Positions 50,984-58,494 of a stretch of 64,000 nucleotides of DNA are shown here, one piece after another. A program made the translations under genes and the position numbers. This stretch comes from Homoserinimonas sp044769865. GTDB lineage: Bacteria; Actinomycetota; Actinomycetes; Actinomycetales; Microbacteriaceae. Numbering within the stretch: position 1 is the first letter of the stretch; every line of letters starts with the position of its first letter. The stretch lies in NCBI RefSeq assembly GCF_044769865.1, contig NZ_JBIZWA010000001.1, positions 930,001-994,000 on the forward strand. Reading direction: 5' to 3'. Under the pieces are notes generated by a model that made no database searches, was not told where the DNA came from, and saw nothing but the letters and a program-made list of their open reading frames with translations.

Positions 50984-51727
50984 ATGACCGACATCGAGAT
51001 GGCGCCCATCGCCGCCGGCACCGTCATGATGCACGATGCGCGCCGGAAGGTGCGCTGGAGCGTGGACCTCGAGCCCTTCGAGATCGGCGTGTATCCCGTC
51101 ACCGAGTCACAGCTCGGGGAACTGCTTGGCGAGACTGCCCACCACCCATGGCGGCCTGCCGTCGAGGTCAGTTGGCTCCGCGCCATCCGTTTCTGCAACG
51201 CGGCATCCGAGTGGGAGGGGCTTGACCCCGCCTACTCCGTCGACGGTGAGGATGTTGCGTGGCACGTCGACTCCGACGGGTACCGGCTCCCGACCGAGGC
51301 GGAGTGGGAGCACGCCTGTCGGGCCGGGTCGACGGGAGCGCACTACGGCCCGCTCACGGAGGTTGCCTGGACGAGCGCCGACGGGGTGACGAGTCCGCAA
51401 GCGGTGGGCGGGAAGCATCCGAATCTCAACGGGCTCTTCGACACCCTCGGCAACGTCTGGGAGTGGTGCTGGGACCTCCTCGACCCGGCGCGGTATGGCT
51501 CCTATCGCGTGTTCCGCGGCGGGGGCTTCGCCGACGATTCGTGGAGCGTGCGCGCCTCGGTGCGCCGGGGCGGAGCGCAGGGCATGCACCACGACGACCT
51601 CGGATTCCGTGTCGCCCGCGGCGGCTTCGACGCGACGGATGCCGCGCAGGGCTGGTCGGCGGCCGCCGACCGCGAGCGGGCCGTGCTCGACGGCCCCCTG
51701 CCGCCCGGTTGGACGCCGCTGCGCTGA
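50984..51727 (+). CDS. Formylglycine-generating-enzyme-fold (SUMF1/EgtB-like) protein
   Basis: A 247-residue protein of the FGE-sulfatase (SUMF1) fold. Conserved fold elements are RLPTEAEWEHACRAG, NLNGLFDTLGNVWEWCWDL, YRVFRGGGFADDSWSVRAS and GFRVARGG. The copper-binding cysteine pair of true formylglycine-generating enzymes is not present: the usual Cys-Arg of the WxCR stretch is replaced by SVR. The protein is therefore probably not an FGE. It has no DinB-type half, so it is not EgtB either. The start lies 8 bp after dnaB, so it is probably co-transcribed. Function unknown. Confidence 0.8.
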   Translation: MTDIEMAPIAAGTVMMHDARRKVRWSVDLEPFEIGVYPVTESQLGELLGETAHHPWRPAVEVSWLRAIRFCNAASEWEGLDPAYSVDGEDVAWHVDSDGYRLPTEAEWEHACRAGSTGAHYGPLTEVAWTSADGVTSPQAVGGKHPNLNGLFDTLGNVWEWCWDLLDPARYGSYRVFRGGGFADDSWSVRASVRRGGAQGMHHDDLGFRVARGGFDATDAAQGWSAAADRERAVLDGPLPPGWTPLR

Positions 51728-51802
51728 CGACCGCGCCATCCCTTGCAGGGAGTCCCCTGACAGGCCCTTGCAGGCTTGGTCGGATGGGACAAGCGTGGAG
51801 CC

Positions 51803-51922
51803 ATGGACAAGGAGAATCGCGAAGACTTCGACAAAGACGAGGTGAAGGAGGTCGCGCCAGACGTGGACCCCGAGACCAAGACGGATGAAGAAGGCAGGCC
51901 CGTCGAGAACCCCTCCGGGTGA
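51803..51922 (+). CDS. Small acidic protein A, unknown function
   Basis: Possible 39-residue protein, very rich in Asp, Glu and Lys (MDKENREDFDKDEVKEV... ending EEGRPVENPSG), with no hydrophobic segment. Codon use (G/C in third position) resembles real genes nearby. No family recognised. Followed after 19 bp by a second acidic small protein with a similar VEN motif, which supports both being real. No strong ribosome-binding site is seen. Confidence 0.5.
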   Translation: MDKENREDFDKDEVKEVAPDVDPETKTDEEGRPVENPSG

Positions 51923-51941
51923 GGCGGACAAGGAGCCGAGC

Positions 51942-52082
51942 ATGAGCGACAAGAACGAGAAGCCCGAGACCCCGGAGCACTTCGATGAGCCCGGGGACAA
52001 CACGGTCGAGAACAGCAAGGACGAGATGGGCGCCGGCTATGGCGGGCCGGCACCCGTGAATCCGGAGGACGAGCAGGCGTAG
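51942..52082 (+). CDS. Small acidic protein B, unknown function
   Basis: Possible 46-residue hydrophilic protein rich in Glu, Asp, Asn and Pro (MSDKNEKPETPEHFDEPGDN; TVENSKDEMGAGYGG; ending NPEDEQA). The ATG has AAGGAG upstream at workable spacing. Shares the composition and a VEN triplet with the preceding small protein, so the pair may be a duplicated family. Likely intrinsically disordered. No named family recognised; function unknown. Confidence 0.6.
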   Translation: MSDKNEKPETPEHFDEPGDNTVENSKDEMGAGYGGPAPVNPEDEQA

Positions 52083-52124
52083 CGCTCGGCCGGGGAACGC
52101 GGAGGAGTCCCAGTCGTGCGCCGG

Positions 52125-52130
52125 TAGACT
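52125..52130 (+). promoter_or_regulatory. -10 box before the DUF308-like gene
   Basis: TAGACT would start a transcript near 52137, about 25 nt before the GTG start. Confidence 0.4.
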
Positions 52131-52161
52131 GGCATGGTTCCCGCACGCAGGAAGAAGCCCC

Positions 52162-52764
52162 GTGTCATCACGCCAGAACCCGGCCACCGCCCAGGCCGTC
52201 ACCGCCAGTTACTGGCCGGTGCCGCTCACGCGCGCCGTCGTTGCGCTCGCGGTGGGCCTCGCTGTGACGTTCCTTGCCGACCACTCCCCCCGCGTCGGCC
52301 TGATCGCGCTCGGCGTGCTCGGCCTTGCCGGCGGTCTCGTCATCGCGCTGCTGGGGCGCGGACGGGTCCGTGACCTCACGGCTTCCCGGATGCTGACGGG
52401 CCAGGGCGCGCTCTCCGCCCTCATCGGTGCGATCTCACTCACGCTCGCATTCACGGGCGCCGGCCTCGGTTCGCTGCTGCTGCTTGCGACGCTCTTCGCG
52501 GTGCTGACGGGCGCGCTCGAACTGTATGCGGGCATCCGCACCCGTCGCACGGTCGGCCGTGAGTGGATCACGGTGGGCGCTGGCACGATCGTCTTTGCGC
52601 TCGTGCTGCTGATCGCGCCCCTCGACAGCATCGCCGTCGTCGGATTCATCGGCGCCTACGGCATCATCCTCGGCGTCTACCTCATGATTGCCGCATTCTC
52701 ACTGAAGTGGGCGCAGGGCGAGACTGCCGCCGCCCCACCCCCAAGCACAGGAGCAACACGATGA
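52162..52764 (+). CDS. Multi-pass membrane protein, HdeD/DUF308-like
   Basis: A 200-residue membrane protein with six hydrophobic segments arranged as paired helices (RAVVALAVGLAVTFLA; LIALGVLGLAGGLVIALLG; LSALIGAISLTLAFTG and so on). This resembles the HdeD/DUF308 family, in which the helix pair repeats three times. Short polar N-terminus; Pro/Ala-rich C-terminus. GTG start. Translationally coupled to the next small membrane protein by an ATGA overlap. Function not known. Confidence 0.7.
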   Translation: MSSRQNPATAQAVTASYWPVPLTRAVVALAVGLAVTFLADHSPRVGLIALGVLGLAGGLVIALLGRGRVRDLTASRMLTGQGALSALIGAISLTLAFTGAGLGSLLLLATLFAVLTGALELYAGIRTRRTVGREWITVGAGTIVFALVLLIAPLDSIAVVGFIGAYGIILGVYLMIAAFSLKWAQGETAAAPPPSTGATR

Positions 52765-53015
52765 GCCAGCCGAGCCGCAAAGACGTCATGCGGCCCTACG
52801 AATACCTCGCGATCGCGGCCGTGCTGGCCCTCTTCTCGGGAATCATTGCCCTGGCCACGACGCGCGACCCCATCGTCGCGATCATCGGCTTCGGGGCCGT
52901 CTTCATCCTCGCCCTCATGACGCTTGCGCTCCTCGCCATGGCGATCAAGCCCGACGAGAAGGAACTCAGCGACATCGAGGACCAGGACCGCAAGCAGGGC
53001 CCGACCCTCCACTGA
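52761..53015 (+). CDS. Small two-helix membrane protein
   Basis: An 84-residue protein with two hydrophobic segments (about 15-32 and 40-61) and a charged C-terminal tail (KPDEKELSDIEDQDRKQG). The ATG overlaps the stop of the DUF308-like gene. No named family is recognised from the sequence; the tight overlap suggests it functions with its neighbour in the membrane. Its TGA stop is the first base triplet of a perfect 22-nt palindrome that probably terminates transcription. Confidence 0.75.
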   Translation: MSQPSRKDVMRPYEYLAIAAVLALFSGIIALATTRDPIVAIIGFGAVFILALMTLALLAMAIKPDEKELSDIEDQDRKQGPTLH

Positions 53016-53034
53016 GCGGATGCGCATCCGCTCA
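53013..53034. terminator. 22-nt perfect palindrome at a stop codon
   Basis: TGAGCGGATGC (53013-53023) and GCATCCGCTCA (53024-53034) are exact reverse complements with no spacer. The palindrome starts with the TGA of the upstream gene. Convergent with purB; probably a terminator. Confidence 0.55.
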
Positions 53035-53087
53035 GCGAGTTGAGTGCCGAGCCTCGGCGCTACCGCTCAGGGCGTTTGCACCGGTGC

Positions 53088-53103
53088 TCGACACTCGTGT
53101 CGA
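53088..53103 (-). terminator. Possible purB terminator hairpin
   Basis: TCGACAC and GTGTCGA flank a 2-nt gap just beyond the purB stop; weak by itself, with no T-run. Confidence 0.35.
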
Positions 53104-53105
53104 AC

Positions 53106-54491
53106 TCAGCCCTTGAGTCGGTCGACCAGCGTCGAGGCGAGCCCCGTGTAGTCATGCGGGGTCAGGGCCCGCAGGCGCGCCTTCGCCTCGTCGCCGATGT
53201 CGAGCGCGTCGACGAACTTGACCAACTCTGCCTGGTCGACCCGGTTGCCGCGCGTGAGCTTCTTCAGCAGCGCATAGGGATCGCTGATGGCGCTGCGGCC
53301 GGCCGTGACCTCGGCGCGCACAACCGTCTGGATCGCCTCCGCGAGCACCTCCCAGTTGCCATCGAGGTCGGATGCGAGCCGCGCCTCGTTGAGGTTGATC
53401 TCGGCGAGCCCGCGCTGGATGTTGTCGATCGCGAGCAGGGAGTGGCCGAAGGCGACACCGATGTTGCGCTGCGTCGTCGAGTCCGTGAGGTCGCGCTGCA
53501 ACCGTGAGGTCACAAGCGTCTGCGCGAGGGACTCGAGCAGCGCCCCTGCGAGCTCGAGGTTCGCCTCCGCGTTCTCGAAACGGATGGGATTGATCTTGTG
53601 TGGCATGGTCGAGGACCCCGTCGCCCCCTCGACCGGGATCTGCGTGAAGTAGCCCATCGAGATGTAGGTCCAGACATCCGTGCACAGGTTGTGGAGGATG
53701 CGACCCGCGTGGTTCATGGCCTGGTAGAGCTCGGCCTGCCAGTCGTGCGACTCAATCTGCGTCGTGAGTGGGTTGAAGGTGAGGCCGAGTCCCTCGACGA
53801 ACTGCTGCGAGAGGGTGGGCCAGTCGAGGTTGGGCTCCGCGATCGCGTGGGCCGCGAAGGTGCCTGTCGCGCCGCTGAACTTGCCCAGGTACTCGACAGC
53901 ATCGATGCGACGGATGACGCGGCGCAGGCGGTGCACGAAGACCGCAAGCTCCTTGCCCATCGTCGTGGGCGTTGCGGGCTGCCCGTGGGTGAGGGCGAGC
54001 ATCGGCACGTCGCGGTGCTGCTCGGCGCGCGCGGACAGCGTGTCGACGAGGGTCGTGAGCCGCGGCATCCACACGTCTTCGACGGCCGCGCGCACCGTGA
54101 GCGCGTAGGAGAGGTTGTTGATGTCCTCGCTCGTGCAGGCGAAGTGGGTGAGCTCGGCGATGCTGTCGAGGCCGAGGCGGGTGAGCTGCGCCCGCACGTA
54201 GTACTCGACTGCCTTGACGTCGTGGCGGGTGACGGCCTCCTCGCGGGCGAGTGCGTCGATCGCCTCCTGGTCGAAGTCGGTGACGACGGCGCGCAGCGCG
54301 GCCTTCTGCTCATCGGCGAGCGGCGTCGAGCCGAAGAGTGAGCGCTCGGTGAGGAAGATCAGCCACTCAACCTCGACCTGTACGCGCGCCCGGTTGAGGC
54401 CCGCTTCGGAGAGGTGCTCGCCGAGGTCGCTCACGGCGGCCCGGTAGCGACCGTCGAGGGGGCTGAGGGGCTGGAGGGGTAGGGGGGTCAT
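53106..54491 (-). CDS. purB: Adenylosuccinate lyase
   Basis: Two purine steps: SAICAR to AICAR and adenylosuccinate to AMP. The 461-residue product of the fumarase/aspartase superfamily has the signature GSSTMPHKINPI with the catalytic Ser loop. Other conserved regions are TSEDINNLSYAL and LTHGQPATPTTMGKEL. Length is in the usual range and matches the E. coli-type long enzyme. The ATG overlaps the stop of the tyrosine phosphatase gene by 4 bp. Confidence 0.96.
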   Translation of the reverse strand: MTPLPLQPLSPLDGRYRAAVSDLGEHLSEAGLNRARVQVEVEWLIFLTERSLFGSTPLADEQKAALRAVVTDFDQEAIDALAREEAVTRHDVKAVEYYVRAQLTRLGLDSIAELTHFACTSEDINNLSYALTVRAAVEDVWMPRLTTLVDTLSARAEQHRDVPMLALTHGQPATPTTMGKELAVFVHRLRRVIRRIDAVEYLGKFSGATGTFAAHAIAEPNLDWPTLSQQFVEGLGLTFNPLTTQIESHDWQAELYQAMNHAGRILHNLCTDVWTYISMGYFTQIPVEGATGSSTMPHKINPIRFENAEANLELAGALLESLAQTLVTSRLQRDLTDSTTQRNIGVAFGHSLLAIDNIQRGLAEINLNEARLASDLDGNWEVLAEAIQTVVRAEVTAGRSAISDPYALLKKLTRGNRVDQAELVKFVDALDIGDEAKARLRALTPHDYTGLASTLVDRLKG

Positions 54492-55018
54492 GAAACTCCT
54501 CGCCGGAGGGCCGGCTCTATCTGGCGGAACAGTGCCGCGCTTGCCTGATGGATCATCCTCAGCACCCTGTCGAACAGGGCTGCGTCGGAATAGTAGGGGT
54601 CGGGAACGTCGACGAGATGCTCGTCGGGGTCGAAGCTGAGCAGCAGGTGCACCTTGCTGCGGTCGGCGGGGGTCTGCGCCCAGTTCTTGAGGATGCGTTC
54701 CTGGCTTCGGTCAAAGGCGACGACGAGGTCGAGGTGCTCGAACCAGTCCGGGTCGAACTGTCGCGCACGGTGCGACGCCCCGTCGTAACCGTGCTCATGC
54801 ATGGCGGTCAGGGTGCGCGAGTCGGATCGCTCCCCCACATGCCAGTCTCCCGTGCCGGCCGACATGACTGAGATGAGCGATTCGCACCCGGCTTTGCTCA
54901 CGATGTCGCGGAACACGGTTTCGGCCATGGGAGAGCGGCAGATGTTGCCCGTGCACACGAAGCAGATACGAAAGAGCGCCGAATCGTCAAGTGGCCGCTC
55001 GAAGCTCATGCCGCTCAT
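54488..55018 (-). CDS. Low-molecular-weight protein-tyrosine phosphatase
   Basis: Cysteine phosphatase of the LMW-PTP family, 176 residues. The P-loop VCTGNICRSPMAE contains the nucleophile Cys and Arg of CX5R. The general-acid Asp is in the DPYY motif near the C-terminus. MSGMSFERP start chosen; a second ATG at 55009 is equally possible. Such enzymes dephosphorylate tyrosine kinases or act on arsenate; the DPYY motif favours the former. The downstream coupling to purB is positional and has no obvious functional link. Confidence 0.93.
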   Translation of the reverse strand: MSGMSFERPLDDSALFRICFVCTGNICRSPMAETVFRDIVSKAGCESLISVMSAGTGDWHVGERSDSRTLTAMHEHGYDGASHRARQFDPDWFEHLDLVVAFDRSQERILKNWAQTPADRSKVHLLLSFDPDEHLVDVPDPYYSDAALFDRVLRMIHQASAALFRQIEPALRRGVS

Positions 55019-55163
55019 TGTCTCGCAGTTCTCGGCGCGCCGCAGCAGCGGCTTCCTCCCCAGGCGACGGATGTCTCGGCTCTCCCCCGCTCGCACTCCT
55101 CGGCATTCCAGCCCACCGTTCCCCCGGCAGGCTCGGGGCACGCCAACGACAGGGAGGACCCCG

Positions 55164-55397
55164 GTGGATCAGATCCTCGAACTTCAGAGAAACGCCATTG
55201 CGCACGAACTCCATCGCCTCGAGGAGGCGATAGCAAGCCTGCCAGCCGTCGCGCACGGCGAGTGGCTCGGGCCAGCCCACACCGCTTACTTGGCCTGGCT
55301 CGCGAAGGTCCATGGCGATGCAGGAGCGGTGTGCGACCGGTTGCGGATCGCCTTGGGTGCCGCGCGACAGTCCGTCGAGACCGCGGCCGGGTGCTGA
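55164..55397 (+). CDS. Small WXG100-like helical protein
   Basis: A 77-residue, mostly helical protein: an N-terminal helix (DQILELQRNAIAHELHRL), then GEWLGPAHTAYLAWLAKVHGD and a second helix (CDRLRIALGAARQSVE). The WLGPA turn followed by AY...L matches the WXG100 (ESAT-6-like) pattern of a helical hairpin with W-x-G at the turn; the middle residue here is Leu. GTG start with AGGGAGGA upstream. Its stop shares TGATG with the next gene, so the two are coupled. A role as partner or secretion adaptor for the hydrolase is inference. No other type VII secretion gene is seen nearby. Confidence 0.7.
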   Translation: MDQILELQRNAIAHELHRLEEAIASLPAVAHGEWLGPAHTAYLAWLAKVHGDAGAVCDRLRIALGAARQSVETAAGC

Positions 55398-56809
55398 TGG
55401 TGTCCGACCTCACCGTCTCCGGGGGAGGCACGACGCGGGTTGCCACCGAGGAGCTCTCGGCCCACGCGGCCCAGCTGCGCGACTTCGCTCGGGCGACGCA
55501 GGGTGTGCGCATGCGCCTCGCGATGCTTGACGGCGCCATCAATCCGGGCCTGCTCGCGATGATCGATGCTCCCCGGTCTGCGGGGCGTGCGAATGAGATC
55601 GTCGACGATTGCCTTCCGTCACTGTGGTTCTCGGCGCTCGGTGCCGAAGCCCTCGCGACGGCCCTGGACGCGGCGGCGGAGGCCTACGGGATGGCGGATG
55701 CGGCAAGCGAGATCCTCCTGCGCAGCATGGCTGCCAAGCTGGCCCACACGGTGGGGCTGCTGTGGCCGTTCGTGCTCGCCGCGTCGACGCCACTTGCCAT
55801 CTTCGCGGCGGGCGCGTGGCAGCGTGCTTCCGAAGAGCAGCGGCACGATGCCCTGGCCTGGGTCACCTCCCACAGGGGTCCGCTCAGCGACCCCCGATTC
55901 GTCGAGTTCGTGCGTCTCGCCGTCTCGAGTGCCGACGAGTTCGGTGCCGGAGCCGCAGGAATCCCGTGGGAGGTCACCGCCCTCCTCGGAGATGAAGCCC
56001 TCGGGATCCTGGGCTTCTCCACCACGGTCGCAACAGTGACAGGGATCGCGCGGATGACGGGGAACCTGACCGAGACACCCGTGAAGGTTGAAGCGCGTCC
56101 GGAGCAGACCGTCGACGCTGCCGGGTCGCTCGCCGCAATCGCCGAGCGTGTTCCCGAAGGGGAGGAGCAGATCCGCATCGAGCGTGTTGCCGTGCCAGAT
56201 GGACCCGACGCCTACTTCGTTTATCTGGGTGGTACCCGCGACGGCTCCCTGCTCACTGGCGGGGAGCCATTCGACATGGCGAGCAACCTGGGAGCGCTCG
56301 CCGACGACTCGCGACTTGAGATGGGTGATGCGGGTTCGAAGCGCGCGCTCCACGCGGCGATGCTTGCGGCCGGAATAGGCCCGGAGAACCCGGTGGCGTT
56401 CATCGGCTACTCGCAGGGTGCGGCCGTCGCGCTCGACTCCGCCAATGACGAGATCTTCAACGTGAAGGCCGTGTACTCGCTCGGGGGGCCGACCGGGGAG
56501 ATCACTGTGCCCGACGGTGTGACATACCTCGCGCTGGAGCACGAGGAAGACATCGTTCCCGCAGCCGGCGGCGTGCACCGCGACCGCGACACGATCGTGG
56601 TGCGGGCATCCGCATTCGACGGGGAAGAACCGAGAAGCGCGGGTCCCCTGCCCGCGCATGCCCTGGCGGAGTACCGCGAGACGTCAGTGCGGCTCGACAG
56701 CTCCCACGATCAGCGGGTGAGGGATTTCGCGGCGGACCTCCAAGGGATGCTCGGGGGTGCCATGGCCGTGGAATCTCAACTGTGGCACGCCCGGCGCGTG
56801 GCGCCGTGA
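55397..56809 (+). CDS. Alpha/beta-hydrolase protein with WXG100-like N-terminal helices
   Basis: A 470-residue protein with two parts. The N-terminal ~180 residues are helical (TEELSAHAAQLRDFARAT; AEALATALDAAAEAYGM) with a hydrophobic stretch near 110-132 (LLWPFVLAASTPLAIFAAG), similar to WXG100/EspC-type regions. The C-terminal ~220 residues look like an alpha/beta hydrolase with the nucleophile elbow GYSQGAAVALD and a later acidic/His region (HEEDIVPAAGG; SSHDQR). Active site residues support a lipase or esterase. Translation is coupled to the WXG100-like gene. Possibly a secreted effector or surface enzyme; not proven. Confidence 0.75.
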   Translation: MVSDLTVSGGGTTRVATEELSAHAAQLRDFARATQGVRMRLAMLDGAINPGLLAMIDAPRSAGRANEIVDDCLPSLWFSALGAEALATALDAAAEAYGMADAASEILLRSMAAKLAHTVGLLWPFVLAASTPLAIFAAGAWQRASEEQRHDALAWVTSHRGPLSDPRFVEFVRLAVSSADEFGAGAAGIPWEVTALLGDEALGILGFSTTVATVTGIARMTGNLTETPVKVEARPEQTVDAAGSLAAIAERVPEGEEQIRIERVAVPDGPDAYFVYLGGTRDGSLLTGGEPFDMASNLGALADDSRLEMGDAGSKRALHAAMLAAGIGPENPVAFIGYSQGAAVALDSANDEIFNVKAVYSLGGPTGEITVPDGVTYLALEHEEDIVPAAGGVHRDRDTIVVRASAFDGEEPRSAGPLPAHALAEYRETSVRLDSSHDQRVRDFAADLQGMLGGAMAVESQLWHARRVAP

Positions 56810-56822
56810 ACGGTCGCCTGTC

Positions 56823-57224
56823 TCAGCGCTTCGCGCTCTTGCCGACCGCCGGCCGCACGACGATCGAGATCAGCCAGCCGAGGAAGGCGAGCACGAGCGC
56901 GCCGAGCACACCCCACCAGAAGCCGTCCACGACGAGGCCGAAGCCAATCCCCTCGGAGATCCACGCCACGAGCAGGAGGAGCAGGGCATTCACGACGAGC
57001 GAGATCAGCCCGAGCGTGAGGATATAGAGGGGAAACGCGACGATGCGGATCAGGTTGCCGATGATGCCGTTGACGACACCGAAGATGAGGGCGACCAGCA
57101 GGAAGGTCAGCACGGTCGCCGTCGTGTCACCCGGCTCGAAGGAGACCACGTCGACGCCCGCCACGATGAGGGTTGTCAGCCAGAGGGCGAAGGCGTTGAT
57201 GAGGAGCCGCACGATAAATCGCAT
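56823..57224 (-). CDS. Phage-holin-family four-helix membrane protein (superfamily IV)
   Basis: A 133-residue membrane protein with four hydrophobic segments separated by short loops, beginning MRFIVRLLINAFALWLTTL and ending in a basic tail VVRPAVGKSAKR. The pattern with SFEPGDTTATVLTFLLVALIFGVVNGII is that of the mycobacterial-type phage holin family IV, which is common in actinobacterial chromosomes outside phages. No prophage genes are nearby. Function unclear; the name reflects homology only. ATG start; convergent with the hydrolase gene. Confidence 0.88.
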   Translation of the reverse strand: MRFIVRLLINAFALWLTTLIVAGVDVVSFEPGDTTATVLTFLLVALIFGVVNGIIGNLIRIVAFPLYILTLGLISLVVNALLLLLVAWISEGIGFGLVVDGFWWGVLGALVLAFLGWLISIVVRPAVGKSAKR

Positions 57225-57289
57225 GCGTCCACTATCCCAGTCGCCTCCAGCGCAGGCAATGAACCGCGAAGTCTGCCCGCGGCGAACAA

Positions 57290-57295
57290 TAGAGT
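57290..57295 (+). promoter_or_regulatory. -10 box of the HisC-family gene (leaderless-type)
   Basis: TAGAGT lies exactly 7 nt before the GTG start at 57303. Confidence 0.5.
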
Positions 57296-57302
57296 TGACC
57301 GC

Positions 57303-58406
57303 GTGACCAGCGCCGACAACACCCCCGTTCGCATCCGCCCCGAGATCCTGCAGGCCGTCGCCTACCAGCAGGGCAAGCCGGCGCCGGCGGATGCCTTCAA
57401 GTTGTCGTCGAATGAGAACCCGTACCCGACGCATCCGGCGGTCATGGCGGCGATCGCCTCGACCGAACCCAACCGCTACCCGGATGCCCTCGCGGGCGGC
57501 GTGCGCGCGAGGCTCGCCGAACGCTACGGCGTCGACCCGGAGCGGGTGCACGTCGGCTCGGGTTCCGTCGCCGTGCTGGCGCAACTCATCTCCACCGTTG
57601 CAGGGCCAGGGGATGAGGTGCTCTACGCCTGGCGGTCGTTCGAGGCCTACCCGGGGCTCGTGACGGTGGCCGGTGCGACGAGCGTCATGGTGCCATTGCG
57701 GGCAGACCAGAGGCACGACATCGACGCCATGATCGCCGCGATCACCCCGCGCACCCGCGCCGTGATCGTCTGCTCCCCCAACAACCCCACCGGGACCATC
57801 GTCACCCGCGAGGAGTTCGAGCGACTCATGGCCGCGGTGCCGGCCGACGTGCTCGTCATGCTCGACGAGGCCTACATCGAGTTCGTGAGCGACGACGCCG
57901 CCGTGCGCGGGCCGGAGTTCCTCGACCGGCACCGAAACCTGGTCGTGCTGCGCACCTTCTCCAAGGCCTACGGCCTGGCCGGGCTCCGCATCGGCTACGC
58001 ACTCGGGGACCCCGTCGTGCTGGGTGCCGCCCGCACGGCCGCGATCCCGCTCTCCGTCACCGAGGCGGCACAGCGCGGGGCGCTCGCCGCCCTCGACCAC
58101 GAGCGCGAACTCCTCGAGCAGGTGCGCGAACTCTCGGAGCGCCGCGACGAGGTCTGGCGACGGCTGGCCGAAATGGGAGCACCCGTGCCGCAGCCGCACG
58201 GAAACTTCGTGTGGTTCCCCGCTCCCGGCGCCGCGGCATCCGTCGCCGAGGTGTTCCTGCGCCACGGAATCGTCGCCAGGGCGCTCGGCGATGACGGCGT
58301 CAGAGTCACGATCGGCGAGGCCGAATCTGTCGAGAAACTCCTAAGTGCCGCGCGGGAGGTTGTGGAGAACCTAGCAACGGGGTCACAGGGGCCCGCGTTA
58401 GATTAG
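57303..58406 (+). CDS. Histidinol-phosphate aminotransferase family enzyme (HisC/Pat-like)
   Basis: PLP enzyme of the HisC family, 367 residues. The PLP Lys is in TFSKAYGLAGLRIGYAL. Other conserved parts are KLSSNENPYPTHPAV, VCSPNNPTGTIV and LDEAYIEFV. Actinobacteria often have a main hisC in the histidine operon and this second copy, which is thought to act on aromatic amino acids (Pat). With no his genes around, the second reading is more likely. GTG start preceded by a -10 box and no ribosome-binding site. Confidence 0.88.
   Translation: MTSADNTPVRIRPEILQAVAYQQGKPAPADAFKLSSNENPYPTHPAVMAAIASTEPNRYPDALAGGVRARLAERYGVDPERVHVGSGSVAVLAQLISTVAGPGDEVLYAWRSFEAYPGLVTVAGATSVMVPLRADQRHDIDAMIAAITPRTRAVIVCSPNNPTGTIVTREEFERLMAAVPADVLVMLDEAYIEFVSDDAAVRGPEFLDRHRNLVVLRTFSKAYGLAGLRIGYALGDPVVLGAARTAAIPLSVTEAAQRGALAALDHERELLEQVRELSERRDEVWRRLAEMGAPVPQPHGNFVWFPAPGAAASVAEVFLRHGIVARALGDDGVRVTIGEAESVEKLLSAAREVVENLATGSQGPALD
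58399..58404 (+). promoter_or_regulatory. -10 box of the 2-oxoacid dehydrogenase operon
   Basis: TAGATT overlaps the end of the HisC-family gene. The transcript would start near 58411 with an ~85-nt leader before the E1 alpha ATG. Confidence 0.4.
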
Positions 58407-58494
58407 ATGCTTGCCGCCCCCGGCGGCACACGCCGCCCGTCCGGAGCGGCACACGCACCGAAGCTCACGACACAAGGACAGCGAGGTCAGCGGC

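Noticed and set aside
56823..57224. Phage remnant suggested by holin-family name
   Set aside because: No other phage gene nearby; the same family is widespread on actinobacterial chromosomes outside prophages.
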